A stretch of 64,000 bases of DNA from Klenkia brasiliensis (GTDB taxonomy: Bacteria; Actinomycetota; Actinomycetes; Mycobacteriales; Geodermatophilaceae): positions 140,154-204,153 of the forward strand of contig NZ_FNCF01000007.1 in the NCBI RefSeq assembly GCF_900100695.1, in the 5' to 3' direction. Within the stretch, counting starts at the first letter, position 1, and each line of letters starts with the position of its first letter. Under the pieces are notes generated by a model. The model had not been told where the DNA came from, ran no database searches, and saw only the letters and a list, made by a program, of their open reading frames with translations. Shown here one piece after another: positions 26,813-35,011 of this stretch. The position numbers were made by a program, and so were the translations under genes.

Positions 26813-28255
26813 TCACCGCTCGGCGGTGAGCGGGTCGGCGATGTCCTCCAGGGAGGCGTTCTCGCTCTGCACGCCGAACACCAGCTCGGCCACCCCGCCG
26901 ATCGCCATGACCGCGGCGGCGATCCAGAAACCGGTGATGAGCTGGCCGGGGTCGCCGGACTCCACGAGCTTGCCGAACAGCACCGGGCCGATGACCCCGC
27001 CCAGGCCGGTGCCCACCGCGTAGAAGAACGCGATGGCCAGCGCCCGGGTCTCCATCGGGAAGATCTCGCTGACCGTGAGGTAGGCGGAGCTGGCACCGGC
27101 CGAGGCCAGGAAGAAGGTGACGCCGAGCAGGGCGATGAACGTCCACTCGGTCAGCCCGGTGAACACCAGGGCGATGACGACGGCCATCGCGGCCGACCCC
27201 AGGTAGCTGACGCTGATCATCGGCTTGCGGCCGATGGTGTCGAAGAGCGGGCCGAGCAGCACCGGGCCGAGGAAGTTGCCGACGGCGTAGACGACGAGGA
27301 ACACCGGCGCGGTGGAGGTGGCCACGCCGAAGTAGGTGGTCATCAGCGTGCCCAGGTTGAAGGTGAACCCGTTGTAGAGGAACGCCTGCCCGACGAACAG
27401 CGCCAGCCCCAGCACGGCGCGCTTCGGGTACTTCGTGAACGCGACCTTCGCGATCTCCCGGAACGGGATCACGTGCCGCTGCCGGATCTGCAGCTGCTGG
27501 TCCACCGGCTCCAGCTGCTGCCCGGTCTCGCGCTCGACCTCGCGCTCGATGTCGGCCACGGTGCGGTCGGCCTCGTCGGCCTGGCCGTGGATGAACATCC
27601 ACCGCGGGCTCTCCGGCACGTGCCGGCGCACCAGCAGGATCAGCAGCCCGAGGACGGCGCCGATGCCGAACGCCAGCCGCCAGCCCAGCCCCGCCCCCAG
27701 CAGGCCCTCGTCGAGCAGGAGGAGCGAGGCGCCGGACCCGGCGGCCGAGCCCAGCCAGTACGAGCCGTTGACCAGCAGGTCGACCCGGCCGCGCAGCCGG
27801 GCGGGGATGAGCTCGTCGATGGCGGAGTTGATCGCCGCGTACTCCCCGCCGATGCCGGCGCCGGTGAAGAAGCGGCAGAGGTAGAAGAACCACGGGGCGG
27901 TGGCGAAGGCGGTGGCGACGGTGGCCACCACGTAGATGCCCAGGGTGAGCATGAACAGCTTCTTGCGGCCGAACCGGTCGGTCAGCTGGCCGAAGAACAG
28001 CGCGCCCAGGCAGGACCCGACGATGTAGATCGAGGCGGCCAGCCCGATCTGCGACGCGGTGATGGAGATGCCGCTGCCGGCCTCGGTGAGCCGGGCGCCG
28101 ACGCTGCCCACGATGGTGACCTCGAGGCCGTCGAGCACCCACACCGTGCCCAGGCCCAGGATCACCATCCGGTGGAACCGGGAGAAGGGCAGCCGGTCGA
28201 GCCGGGCGGGGACGTCGGTGGTGATCGTGCCGAGCTCGTGGGTGTCGCTGGCCAT
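26813..28255 (-). CDS. MFS transporter, sugar/metabolite:H+ symporter type
   Basis: 480 residues from the ATG at 28255, which has AGGAGG 6 nt upstream. Twelve membrane helices with MFS signatures: VLDGLEVTIVGSVG in helix 1, the loop FFGQLTDRFGRKKLFML, GGEYAAINSAIDELIPARLRG, PESPRWMF before the central cytoplasmic loop, and LLGPLFDTIGRKP. This places it among sugar-porter-like/MHS-like importers; the substrate is unknown. The central loop (about residues 225-275) is long and charged. Divergent from the siderophore-interacting protein gene. Confidence 0.88.
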   Translation of the reverse strand: MASDTHELGTITTDVPARLDRLPFSRFHRMVILGLGTVWVLDGLEVTIVGSVGARLTEAGSGISITASQIGLAASIYIVGSCLGALFFGQLTDRFGRKKLFMLTLGIYVVATVATAFATAPWFFYLCRFFTGAGIGGEYAAINSAIDELIPARLRGRVDLLVNGSYWLGSAAGSGASLLLLDEGLLGAGLGWRLAFGIGAVLGLLILLVRRHVPESPRWMFIHGQADEADRTVADIEREVERETGQQLEPVDQQLQIRQRHVIPFREIAKVAFTKYPKRAVLGLALFVGQAFLYNGFTFNLGTLMTTYFGVATSTAPVFLVVYAVGNFLGPVLLGPLFDTIGRKPMISVSYLGSAAMAVVIALVFTGLTEWTFIALLGVTFFLASAGASSAYLTVSEIFPMETRALAIAFFYAVGTGLGGVIGPVLFGKLVESGDPGQLITGFWIAAAVMAIGGVAELVFGVQSENASLEDIADPLTAER

Positions 28256-28342
28256 CGCTGCCTCCTGGGGTCGCGCGGCGATCATCACGCCGGGTGACCC
28301 GGACCGCACGTTGGCCGGGGCAACCATCCCGGGGGCGTAGGG

Positions 28343-28356
28343 TTAGGTGACCCTAA
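28343..28356 (+). promoter_or_regulatory. IdeR/DtxR-like iron box
   Basis: TTAGGTGACCCTAA: inverted half-sites TTAGG and CCTAA around four bases, resembling the core of the IdeR/DtxR consensus TTAGGTTAGSCTAACCTAA. It sits just before the AAGGAG ribosome-binding site of the siderophore-interacting protein, where bound repressor would block transcription. Confidence 0.75.
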
Positions 28357-28366
28357 GGAGAGCGAC

Positions 28367-29194
28367 GTGACGCAGGCACCGAAGAAGAAGCGGGTCACCC
28401 GGGTGGGCACCGTGGTCCGCGCCGACCGGCTGACGCCCCACCTGGTCCGGGTGGTGCTCGGCGGCGCGGGCCTGACCGGCTTCGGCGCGGGCGAGTTCAC
28501 CGACCACTACGTCAAGCTGCAGCTGCCGCCGGCCGGCGCGCCCTACGGCGCGCCCTTCGACGTCGAGGCGGTGCAGGCCGAGCAGCCGCAGGAGTGGTGG
28601 CCGGTCACCCGCACCTACACGGTGCGCGCGTGGGACGCCGGGGCCGGCGAGCTGACCGTCGACTTCGTGGTGCACGGCGACGAGGGCGTGGCCGGTCCGT
28701 GGGCCGCGGCCGCCAGGCCCGGCGACCGGGTGCAGCTGGCCGGGCCGGGCGGTGCGTACGCGCCGTCGGCCGACGCCGACTGGCACCTGCTCGCCGGCGA
28801 CGACTCGGCACTGCCGGCGATCGCCGCGGCGCTGCCCCGGTTGCCCGAGGGCGCGCCGGCGCACGTGTTCGTCGAGGTGGCGGGTCCGGCCGACGAGCAG
28901 GACCTGCCCGGCGTGACCTGGGTGCACCGCGGGGCCAACCCGGTGGGCAGCGCGCTCACCGCGGCGGTCCTGGCCGCCGAGCTGCCCGGGGGCGTGCCGC
29001 ACGTGTTCGTGCACGGCGAGGCCGGGTTCGTCCGGGAGCTGCGCCGGGCGGTGCGGGCCCGCTGGGACGTCCCGCGCGGGCTGCTGAGCGTGTCGGGCTA
29101 CTGGCGGGCCGGCCGCACCGAGGAGGGCTGGCGCGCCGACAAGCCGGCGTGGAACGCCGCCGTCGAGGCCGACGAGGCCGCGCTCGCCGTCTGA
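28367..29194 (+). CDS. Siderophore-interacting protein (FAD-dependent ferric reductase)
   Basis: 275-residue cytoplasmic flavoprotein of the SIP/ViuB family, which reduces ferric siderophores to release iron. Seen: FAD-binding region WWPVTRTYTVRAWD, LTVDFVVHGDEGVAGPWAAAARPGDRVQLAGPGGAYAP, NAD(P)-binding-like WHLLAGDDSALPAIAAAL, and the SIP-type C-terminus LLSVSGYWRAGRTEEGWR. GTG start with AAGGAG 6 nt upstream. An IdeR-like box lies directly in front, so expression should rise under iron limitation. No siderophore transporter is adjacent. Confidence 0.93.
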   Translation: MTQAPKKKRVTRVGTVVRADRLTPHLVRVVLGGAGLTGFGAGEFTDHYVKLQLPPAGAPYGAPFDVEAVQAEQPQEWWPVTRTYTVRAWDAGAGELTVDFVVHGDEGVAGPWAAAARPGDRVQLAGPGGAYAPSADADWHLLAGDDSALPAIAAALPRLPEGAPAHVFVEVAGPADEQDLPGVTWVHRGANPVGSALTAAVLAAELPGGVPHVFVHGEAGFVRELRRAVRARWDVPRGLLSVSGYWRAGRTEEGWRADKPAWNAAVEADEAALAV

Positions 29195-29219
29195 GGACGG
29201 CGGGCGCGGCCCCCGCGGC

Positions 29220-29885
29220 TCACATGTCGCGGTAGCGCTTGGCCTCGCCGAGGGCCTGCCGGAGCTGCTCGGCGTCGAGCTCCGGGCCGTATCCGGGGGT
29301 GTCCCGCTGGATGCGCCACCCCTCGGCGAGCGGGCCGGCGTCGACGGTGTCGAAGCCGATCCGGTCGATGTAGTCGGCCACCCAGGCCTTGGCGTCGGCG
29401 TCGTCGCCGGCGATCACCAGCGCGCGCCGGTGCTCGGTGCCGGTGGCCGAGCGCTGCTCGGTGAGGTGCTGGGCGTAGATGTGGTTGAAGGCCTTGACCA
29501 CCTTCGAGGTGGGCAGGTGGGCCTGCGCCATCTCGGCGGTGGTGGTGCTCTCGTCGTCGAGCTCGGCGATGTGGCCGTCGCGCTCGGGGTAGTAGTTGTT
29601 GGTGTCGACGACGACCTTGCCGGCCAGCGGCTCGACGGGGACGTCGCCGAGGTTCTTCAGCGGCACCGTGACGACGACGACCTCCCCGGCGGCGCCGGCC
29701 TCGGTGGCGGTGGCCGCCGAGATCGAGCCCTGCCGGGTGTCCCGGGCCTCGACCTCGGCGACGAGGTCGGCCAGGGTCTCCGGGCCGCGGGAGTTGGCGA
29801 TGACGACGTCGTAGCCGGCGTCGACGGAGATGCGGGCGAGCTGGGCGCCGATGTTGCCGGCGCCGATGATGCCGATGGTGGTCAT
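29220..29885 (-). CDS. NADPH-dependent F420 reductase-like Rossmann protein
   Basis: 221 residues. Rossmann start MTTIGIIGAGNIGAQLARISVDAGYDVVIANSRGPETL, where the NSR after strand two suits NADP phosphate binding. VVVVTVPLKNLGDVPVEPLAGKVVVDTNNYY and VKAFNHIYAQHL are typical of the F420-dependent NADP oxidoreductase / 6-phosphogluconate-like family. It may move electrons between NADPH and F420 or act on a small substrate. ATG start; no clear Shine-Dalgarno sequence. It lies 16 nt downstream of the enoyl-CoA hydratase gene and could belong to the same transcript. Confidence 0.87.
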   Translation of the reverse strand: MTTIGIIGAGNIGAQLARISVDAGYDVVIANSRGPETLADLVAEVEARDTRQGSISAATATEAGAAGEVVVVTVPLKNLGDVPVEPLAGKVVVDTNNYYPERDGHIAELDDESTTTAEMAQAHLPTSKVVKAFNHIYAQHLTEQRSATGTEHRRALVIAGDDADAKAWVADYIDRIGFDTVDAGPLAEGWRIQRDTPGYGPELDAEQLRQALGEAKRYRDM

Positions 29886-29901
29886 GCCCGCTGCAACGCC
29901 G

Positions 29902-30684
29902 TCAGGCCGGGCTGATTCCTGCCGACGGGAACCGCGGTGGCCGCCGCTCCGCGAACGCGGCCACGCCCTCGGCCAGCTCGCCGGAGGCGATGGTCTCGCG
30001 GAACCGCCGGGCGGCCACCGGCTCGGCGTCCCGGCCCTCGGTCAGCGCGGTCACGATCTCCTTGGTGGCCCGCTGGGTCAGCGCCGAGCGGCCGGCCAGG
30101 ACGGCGGCGAACTCCTGCGCGCGGGCACCCAGCCGGTCGGCGGGGTGCACCTCGTCGACCAGTCCCACCCGCAGCGCCGTCGCGGCGTCGAGCAGCTCGC
30201 CGGAGAACAGCAGCCACTTCGCCGTCGCCGGGCCGACCAGGTCGACCAGTGCCCGGGTGGGTGCCGGCGGGTAGACCACCCCGATCCGGGCCGGGGTGAC
30301 CCCCAGGACGGCGGTCTCGTCGGCCAACCGCAGGTCGCAGCTGGCCGCCAGCTCCACCCCGCCGCCGATGCAGTGCCCGCGGACGACGGCGAGGGTGGGG
30401 TGCGGGAAGGCGCGCAGCGCCGCCTGCGCCGCCAGGTTGTCCGCCCGCAGCCCGGCCATCGGGTCGGCCGGGTCGTCCCCGCCCAGCAGCTCGCCGATGT
30501 CGGCGCCGGCGCAGAACGACGGGCCGGCGCCGGTCACCAGCAGCACCCGGACGTCGTCCACCACCTGCGCGAGCAGGCCGGGGACGGCGGCCCACATGGC
30601 GCGGGTCATCGCGTTGCGCTTGGCGGGCCGGTCCACGGTCAGCGTGGCGACCGGCCCCTCGACGTCGATCCGGAGGTCGCTCAC
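29902..30684 (-). CDS. Enoyl-CoA hydratase/isomerase family protein
   Basis: 260 residues from the GTG at 30684, whose GTGA overlaps the metalloprotease stop by 4 nt. Crotonase fold: VATLTVDRPAKRNAMTRAMW, the first oxyanion-hole region GPSFCAGADIGELL, and the second, VRGHCIGGGVELAASCDLRLAD. A catalytic Glu is not clear at the usual place (TPARIGVVYPPAPT), so it may be an isomerase or another crotonase rather than a true hydratase. Last gene of the SIMPL-metalloprotease-crotonase operon; the functional link is not obvious. Confidence 0.88.
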   Translation of the reverse strand: MSDLRIDVEGPVATLTVDRPAKRNAMTRAMWAAVPGLLAQVVDDVRVLLVTGAGPSFCAGADIGELLGGDDPADPMAGLRADNLAAQAALRAFPHPTLAVVRGHCIGGGVELAASCDLRLADETAVLGVTPARIGVVYPPAPTRALVDLVGPATAKWLLFSGELLDAATALRVGLVDEVHPADRLGARAQEFAAVLAGRSALTQRATKEIVTALTEGRDAEPVAARRFRETIASGELAEGVAAFAERRPPRFPSAGISPA

Positions 30685-31619
30685 CCGAGGTCGTCGGTGC
30701 CGAACGTGTCGCACGCGCCCGGGTCACCGCTCTGGTAGCCGGTGCTGAACCAGCGCTCGCGCTGCGCCGACGAGCCGTGGGTGAAGGCGTCCTGGTCGAC
30801 GGTGCCGCTGCCCAGGTTGGTCTGGATGAAGTCGTCGCCGATGCGGCTCGCGGCGTCCAGGGCGCGGTCGACGTCGTCCTGGGTGATCTCGGTGATCAGC
30901 GGCTCCTGGCCGTCGTCGGAGACCGTGGTGGCGTGGTTGGCCCACACCCCGGCGTAGCAGTCGGCCTGCAGCTCCAGGCGGACCGTGCCCGACGTGGGGC
31001 CGGTCTCGCCCGGGGTGACCCGCTGGTTGGTGCCCAGCAGGTTCTGCACGTGGTGGCCGTACTCGTGGGCCAGCACGTAGGCGTCGACGAACGTGCCGCC
31101 GCGCGCGCCGAACTGGGTCTGCAGCTGGTCGAAGAAGGTCAGGTCGACGTAGACCAGCTGGTCGCCGGGGCAGTAGAAGGGGCCCGACCCGCTGGTCGCG
31201 CCGCCGCACGCGGTCTGCACCGACCCGGAGAAGAACACCGTCTGGGTGTCGGCGTAGGCGGTGCCGCTGGTCTGCGGCAGCGCCGTCGTCCAGTAGTCCT
31301 GGATGGAGTCGACGATCGCGACGGCCGCGCAGTCGGCGCTGTCGTTGGCGTCGGCCCCGGTGCGGCACTCCTGCGCGAGCTCGGTGTTGTCGGCGGTGCC
31401 CGACCCGCCGCCCTGCAGCTGGGACAGGATGCTCGCGACGTCCGCGCCGGAGCCGGAGCCGGAGCCGCCGCCCCCGCCCAGGACCTGCACGAGCACGAAG
31501 GCGATCAGGCCCAGCACGCCGATGCCGCCACCGCCGACGGCCGCGGCCCGGCCCCCGCCGCCACGGCGGTCCTGCACGCCGGAGGTGTCCAGCCGGGCAC
31601 CTTCACGGAAGCGCACCAT
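30681..31619 (-). CDS. Neutral zinc metallopeptidase, YpfJ family
   Basis: 312-residue membrane-anchored protease. A single helix (about residues 28-48, GGIGVLGLIAFVLVQVLGGG) with flanking glycine/serine runs precedes an extracytoplasmic domain. The zinc motif is in VLAHEYGHHVQNLLG, followed by ELQADCYAGVWANHA with a probable third ligand and active-site residues. C-terminal HGSSAQRERWFSTGYQSGDP is diagnostic of the family. Typical length (about 290-310). Its ATG immediately follows the SIMPL stop, with its ribosome-binding site GAGGAG inside that gene's end. Function of the family is unknown. Confidence 0.92.
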   Translation of the reverse strand: MVRFREGARLDTSGVQDRRGGGGRAAAVGGGGIGVLGLIAFVLVQVLGGGGGSGSGSGADVASILSQLQGGGSGTADNTELAQECRTGADANDSADCAAVAIVDSIQDYWTTALPQTSGTAYADTQTVFFSGSVQTACGGATSGSGPFYCPGDQLVYVDLTFFDQLQTQFGARGGTFVDAYVLAHEYGHHVQNLLGTNQRVTPGETGPTSGTVRLELQADCYAGVWANHATTVSDDGQEPLITEITQDDVDRALDAASRIGDDFIQTNLGSGTVDQDAFTHGSSAQRERWFSTGYQSGDPGACDTFGTDDLG

Positions 31620-32276
31620 CTACAGCTCCTCGAGGTCGGGGGCGGAGACGAGGAACACGGCCTCGACCGCGCCGTGCACCTCCTGCAGCGCCGGTTCCAG
31701 GTCCAGTTCGGGCAGGGCGGCCGCGCCCGCGCGCCCGGCGCGCGCCGAGGCGGCCATCATCATCGGGACGGCGGGGCCGGTGCCGACGTCGCGCAGCTCC
31801 ACCAGCGCGGTGACCCGGCTGCCCAGGGCCGAGGCGTAGCCGCGGGCCCGGGACAGCGCCTCGCCGATCGCCTCGGTGCGGGCCTGCGCGTGGGCGGGGT
31901 CGTCGCGGTCCAGCCGCCAGTCCGGGCCCCACAGCGAGCAGTCCGGCAGGGCGGCGGCGGCCAGGGCCAGCTCGCCGACCCGGTCGACGTCCTCGACCCG
32001 CACCTGGGTGGTGACGCTCGCCCGGTAGCCGGTGACCCGGCCCCGGTCGTCGTGCTCGGGGTGCACGCCGACCGCCGCGGTGGAGGAGCGGGTGATGAGT
32101 GCGGCGTGCTCGGCCAGCAGCGCGGCCACCCCGGCCTGCACCTCACCGACCAGCGCCAGGGCGCGGTCGCGCCGCCTGTCCCGCGCGGTGGCGGTGATGG
32201 ACAGCGTGGCGTGGCTCGGCCGCACCCGGAGCACGGTCTCGCCGCGCACCACCACGCGCGGGCTCGGTTCGGTCAC
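31620..32276 (-). CDS. SIMPL/DUF541-domain protein
   Basis: 218 residues from the GTG at 32276. The SIMPL domain is seen as VVVRGETVLRVRPSHATLSITATARDRRRDRALALV, then GYRASVTTQVRVEDVDRVGELALAA, and ARTEAIGEALSRARGYASALGSRV. Many family members are secreted, but here there is no signal peptide, so the protein is probably cytoplasmic. First gene of a three-gene operon with the YpfJ-type protease and a crotonase. Function unknown. Confidence 0.82.
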   Translation of the reverse strand: MTEPSPRVVVRGETVLRVRPSHATLSITATARDRRRDRALALVGEVQAGVAALLAEHAALITRSSTAAVGVHPEHDDRGRVTGYRASVTTQVRVEDVDRVGELALAAAALPDCSLWGPDWRLDRDDPAHAQARTEAIGEALSRARGYASALGSRVTALVELRDVGTGPAVPMMMAASARAGRAGAAALPELDLEPALQEVHGAVEAVFLVSAPDLEEL

Positions 32277-32358
32277 CGGGCCACCCTGGCAGATCACAGC
32301 TGGGGAACGCTTCTCGAGCCGTGATGCGGATGTGACCCTGCGCTGTGACCCTCGGGGC

Positions 32359-32532
32359 ATGAGCAGGCCGGAGGGGGTGCGGGGGCGCATGGCCACCGTG
32401 GGCGTCCTCGGGGCGGTCTGCCTGGCCAGCGCGCTGCTGACGTTCTGGATGCTCGGCGTCCCCGTGTGGGCGTTCGCGGTCGTCTTCGTCGGGCTGGTCG
32501 TGGTCAGCCTGATCCGCCCGCCCAACGGCTGA
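32359..32532 (+). CDS. Small two-helix membrane protein
   Basis: 57 residues beginning MSRPEGVRGRMATVGVLGAV. Two hydrophobic stretches (about residues 12-30 and 34-50) and a C-terminal IRPPNG. ATG start 82 nt from the divergent SIMPL gene; it converges with the HerA-like ATPase gene. High third-position GC supports coding. Not recognised; function unknown. Confidence 0.55.
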   Translation: MSRPEGVRGRMATVGVLGAVCLASALLTFWMLGVPVWAFAVVFVGLVVVSLIRPPNG

Positions 32533-32546
32533 CCCGCGCCGCACCC

Positions 32547-34127
32547 CTAGCGGCGCCGGCGGGTGCCGAAGATGCCGCGGGTGATCTCGCGGCCCAGCGC
32601 CGAGGCCGCCGAGCGCGCGAAGGACCTGAACGCCGACGAGCCCAGCACCTGCTCCACCACGCCCGGCTCGGGCTCGGGCTCGCGGCGCGACCGCGGCCGC
32701 CCGGCCGGCTCCCGCGGCTCCTCGGGTGCGGGCGCCGGGGCCGGGGCCGGTGCGCTCGGCGGGGGAGCCAGCCGGGAGGCCAGCCGCTCGTAGGCCGACT
32801 CCCGGTCGACGGCGGTGCCGTAGGTGGCCAGCAGGGGCGAGGCGGCGACGGCGGCCTGCAGCTGCGCCGGCTCGACGGCGCCCATGAAGGAGCGCGGCGC
32901 GCGCAGCATCGTCCAGGCCACCGGGGTCGGGGCACCGCGCTCGGACAGCACCGTCACCACCGCCTCGCCGGTGCCCAGCGACGTCAGGGTCTCGGCGATG
33001 TCGTAGGCGTCGGACCTCGGGTAGGTCTTGACGGTCTTCTTGAGCGCGGTCGCGTCGTCCGGGGTGAAGGCGCGCAGCGCGTGCTGCACCCGGTTGCCCA
33101 GCTGGCCGAGCACGGCGGGCGGCACGTCGGTGGGGTTCTGGGTCACGAAGAACACGCCGACGCCCTTGGACCGGATCAGCCGCACGGTCTGGGTGACCGA
33201 CTCCAGGAAGGCCGGGCTGGCGCCGGTGAAGAGCAGGTGGGCCTCGTCGAGGAAGAAGACCAGCTTGGGCTTGTCCACCTCGCCGACCTCGGGCAGGTCC
33301 TCGAACAGGTCGGCCAGCAGCCACATGAGGAACGTCGAGAACAGCGCCGGCCGGTCGGCGACGGCGGACAGCTCGACCGAGCTGATCACGCCGCGGCCGT
33401 CGGGGGCGGTGCGCATGAGGTCGGCGGTGCTCCACTCGGGCTCGCCGAAGAACACGTCGCCGCCGAGGTCCTCGAGGGCGACGAGGTTGCGCAGGATGAC
33501 CCCTGCGGTCGCCTTCGACAGCCCGCCGAGGCCCGCGAGGTCGGCCTTGCCGTCGTCGCTGACCAGCCAGCTGATGACCGACCGGAGGTCCTTGAGGTCC
33601 AGCAGCGGCAGGCCCGCGCGGTCGGCGTAGTGGAAGACCAGGCCCAGGGAGCTCTCCTGGGTCTTGTTCAGGCCCATGACCTTGCTCAGCAGCACCGGCC
33701 CGAAGGAGGTGATGGTGGAGCGCACCGGCACCCCGGTGCCCAGCCCGCCGAGGGCGAGGAACTCCACCGGGTAGCCGGTCGCCGTCCACTCGTCACCGGT
33801 GTCGGCGGCGCGGCGGGTGACCCGGTCACCGGCCTCGCCGGGCCGGGACAGCCCGGTCAGGTCGCCCTTGACGTCGGCCAGCACGACCGGGACGCCCTGC
33901 GCGGACAGCTGCTCGGCCAGCAGCTGCAGCGTCTTGGTCTTGCCCGTGCCGGTGGCACCCGCGACCAACCCGTGCCGGGTCATCATCGACAGCGGCACCC
34001 GCACCTGTGCGGTGGGGTGCGGCGCACCGCCGGCCACGACCGAGCCCAGCTCCAGGGCGGGACCGGTCGAGGCGTAGCCGGCGGCGATGCCCGCCGCGGT
34101 GGCAGCGGGGTCGGTCGGGGTGCTCAC
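32547..34127 (-). CDS. HerA-like ATPase (DUF853/YjgR family)
   Basis: 526-residue P-loop ATPase of the HerA/FtsK superclass. Walker A is GATGTGKT at residues 57-64, Walker B is LVFFLDEAHLLF, and the sensor-like FFVTQNPTDVPPAVLGQLGNRVQHALRAFTPDDATAL is typical of DUF853 proteins. A Pro/Ala/Glu-rich linker (about 455-490) separates a short C-terminal helix. HerA-type enzymes pump DNA or translocate nucleic acid; the role of YjgR homologues is not established. GTG start 9 nt after the stop of an antitoxin-like gene, so the two form an operon. Confidence 0.88.
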   Translation of the reverse strand: MSTPTDPAATAAGIAAGYASTGPALELGSVVAGGAPHPTAQVRVPLSMMTRHGLVAGATGTGKTKTLQLLAEQLSAQGVPVVLADVKGDLTGLSRPGEAGDRVTRRAADTGDEWTATGYPVEFLALGGLGTGVPVRSTITSFGPVLLSKVMGLNKTQESSLGLVFHYADRAGLPLLDLKDLRSVISWLVSDDGKADLAGLGGLSKATAGVILRNLVALEDLGGDVFFGEPEWSTADLMRTAPDGRGVISSVELSAVADRPALFSTFLMWLLADLFEDLPEVGEVDKPKLVFFLDEAHLLFTGASPAFLESVTQTVRLIRSKGVGVFFVTQNPTDVPPAVLGQLGNRVQHALRAFTPDDATALKKTVKTYPRSDAYDIAETLTSLGTGEAVVTVLSERGAPTPVAWTMLRAPRSFMGAVEPAQLQAAVAASPLLATYGTAVDRESAYERLASRLAPPPSAPAPAPAPAPEEPREPAGRPRSRREPEPEPGVVEQVLGSSAFRSFARSAASALGREITRGIFGTRRRR

Positions 34128-34136
34128 CGGTCCGGG

Positions 34137-34670
34137 TCAGCCCTGCTCGCGCGCGGCGCGGTCGACCTCGGGGGTCGGGGACGGCGGCGTGTGCGTGGGC
34201 GGCGGGGTGTGCGTCGGCGGCGCCGGCGGGGTGGGCGGGGTGGCCTGGGTGTCCGCGCCCGGGGGGCTCCAGCTCGGCGCGGTGGTGTCGGCCGCGGTGG
34301 GGGTGGCCGGGGCCGGCGGCGCGGTGTGCGTCGGGGGCACCGGCGGGGCCGGCGGAGCGGGGGTGACCGGGGTCACCGGGGGCACCGGGGCGCCCGTGCC
34401 GCCGGCCGTGGCCGGGGAGCCGGGGTAGCCGGTCGCGGTCGAGGCGCTGCCGGTGCCGTCCTCGTGCCGCGGGACGGCGGCCTTGGCCTTCTGCGTCGCG
34501 TTGTCGATCTGGGCGGCGCGGTCGGGCATCTTCTCCTTGGCGAACTGCCCGGCCTTGTCGACGGCGCCCTCGATCTTGCCGGCGTTGTCCTTGAGCGCGG
34601 CCTCGATCCGGTCCGACCCCTGCGCCAGCGCGTCCTGGGCCTTCTTCGCGAACTTCCCGAAGTCCACCAC
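34137..34670 (-). CDS. MT0933-antitoxin-like protein with long Pro/Thr tail
   Basis: 177 residues; GTG at 34670 (or 34667) follows GGAGG. The N-terminal 70 residues, VVDFGKFAKKAQDALAQGSD and KDNAGKIEGAVDKAGQFAKE, resemble the actinobacterial MT0933/Rv0909 antitoxin-type family: charged, helical, Lys/Asp/Ala-rich. No SRPBCC-type toxin partner is adjacent, so an antitoxin role is doubtful. The C-terminal about 100 residues are Pro/Thr/Ala-rich and probably disordered. First gene of an operon with the HerA-like ATPase. Confidence 0.7.
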   Translation of the reverse strand: MVDFGKFAKKAQDALAQGSDRIEAALKDNAGKIEGAVDKAGQFAKEKMPDRAAQIDNATQKAKAAVPRHEDGTGSASTATGYPGSPATAGGTGAPVPPVTPVTPAPPAPPVPPTHTAPPAPATPTAADTTAPSWSPPGADTQATPPTPPAPPTHTPPPTHTPPSPTPEVDRAAREQG

Positions 34671-34773
34671 GTCGTCCTCCTCTGGATCGTCGTCTGCGGA
34701 CACCCTGCCGAACAGGGGCCCGCCGTGCCACCGGTGCACGAGTGCGCCCACCGGGAGGTTCCCGTGCGCCAGG

Positions 34774-35007
34774 ATGGCGGTCGTGACCGAGAAGGTGCAG
34801 GGCCCGGCGAGCTACTTCCCGTCGATGGAGAAGAAGTACGGCCGGCCGATCGGTGAGTGGCAGCACCTGGTGCGCGAGAAGCGGGCCGCCGAGCCCGACG
34901 CCAAGCACATGGCGCTGGTCTCCTGGCTGAAGTCCGAGCACGGCATGGGCCACGGGCACGCCAACGCGCTGGTGGCCCACGTCCTGGCCGAGGACGCCGC
35001 CGGCTGA
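34774..35007 (+). CDS. DUF4287-domain small protein
   Basis: 77 residues. The sequence GPASYFPSMEKKYGRPIGEWQHLVREKR, then HMALVSWLKSEHGMGHGHANALVAHVL, matches DUF4287, a short all-helical family common in actinobacteria, sometimes alone and sometimes fused to DUF5655. Function unknown. Start is ATG 34774 or GTG 34783; neither has a strong Shine-Dalgarno sequence. First of a run of ten closely packed plus-strand genes. Confidence 0.82.
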   Translation: MAVVTEKVQGPASYFPSMEKKYGRPIGEWQHLVREKRAAEPDAKHMALVSWLKSEHGMGHGHANALVAHVLAEDAAG

Positions 35008-35011
35008 GGCC

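Noticed and set aside
34137..34670. Complete toxin-antitoxin module
   Set aside because: The antitoxin-like protein has no SRPBCC-type toxin next to it; its operon partner is a HerA-like ATPase.
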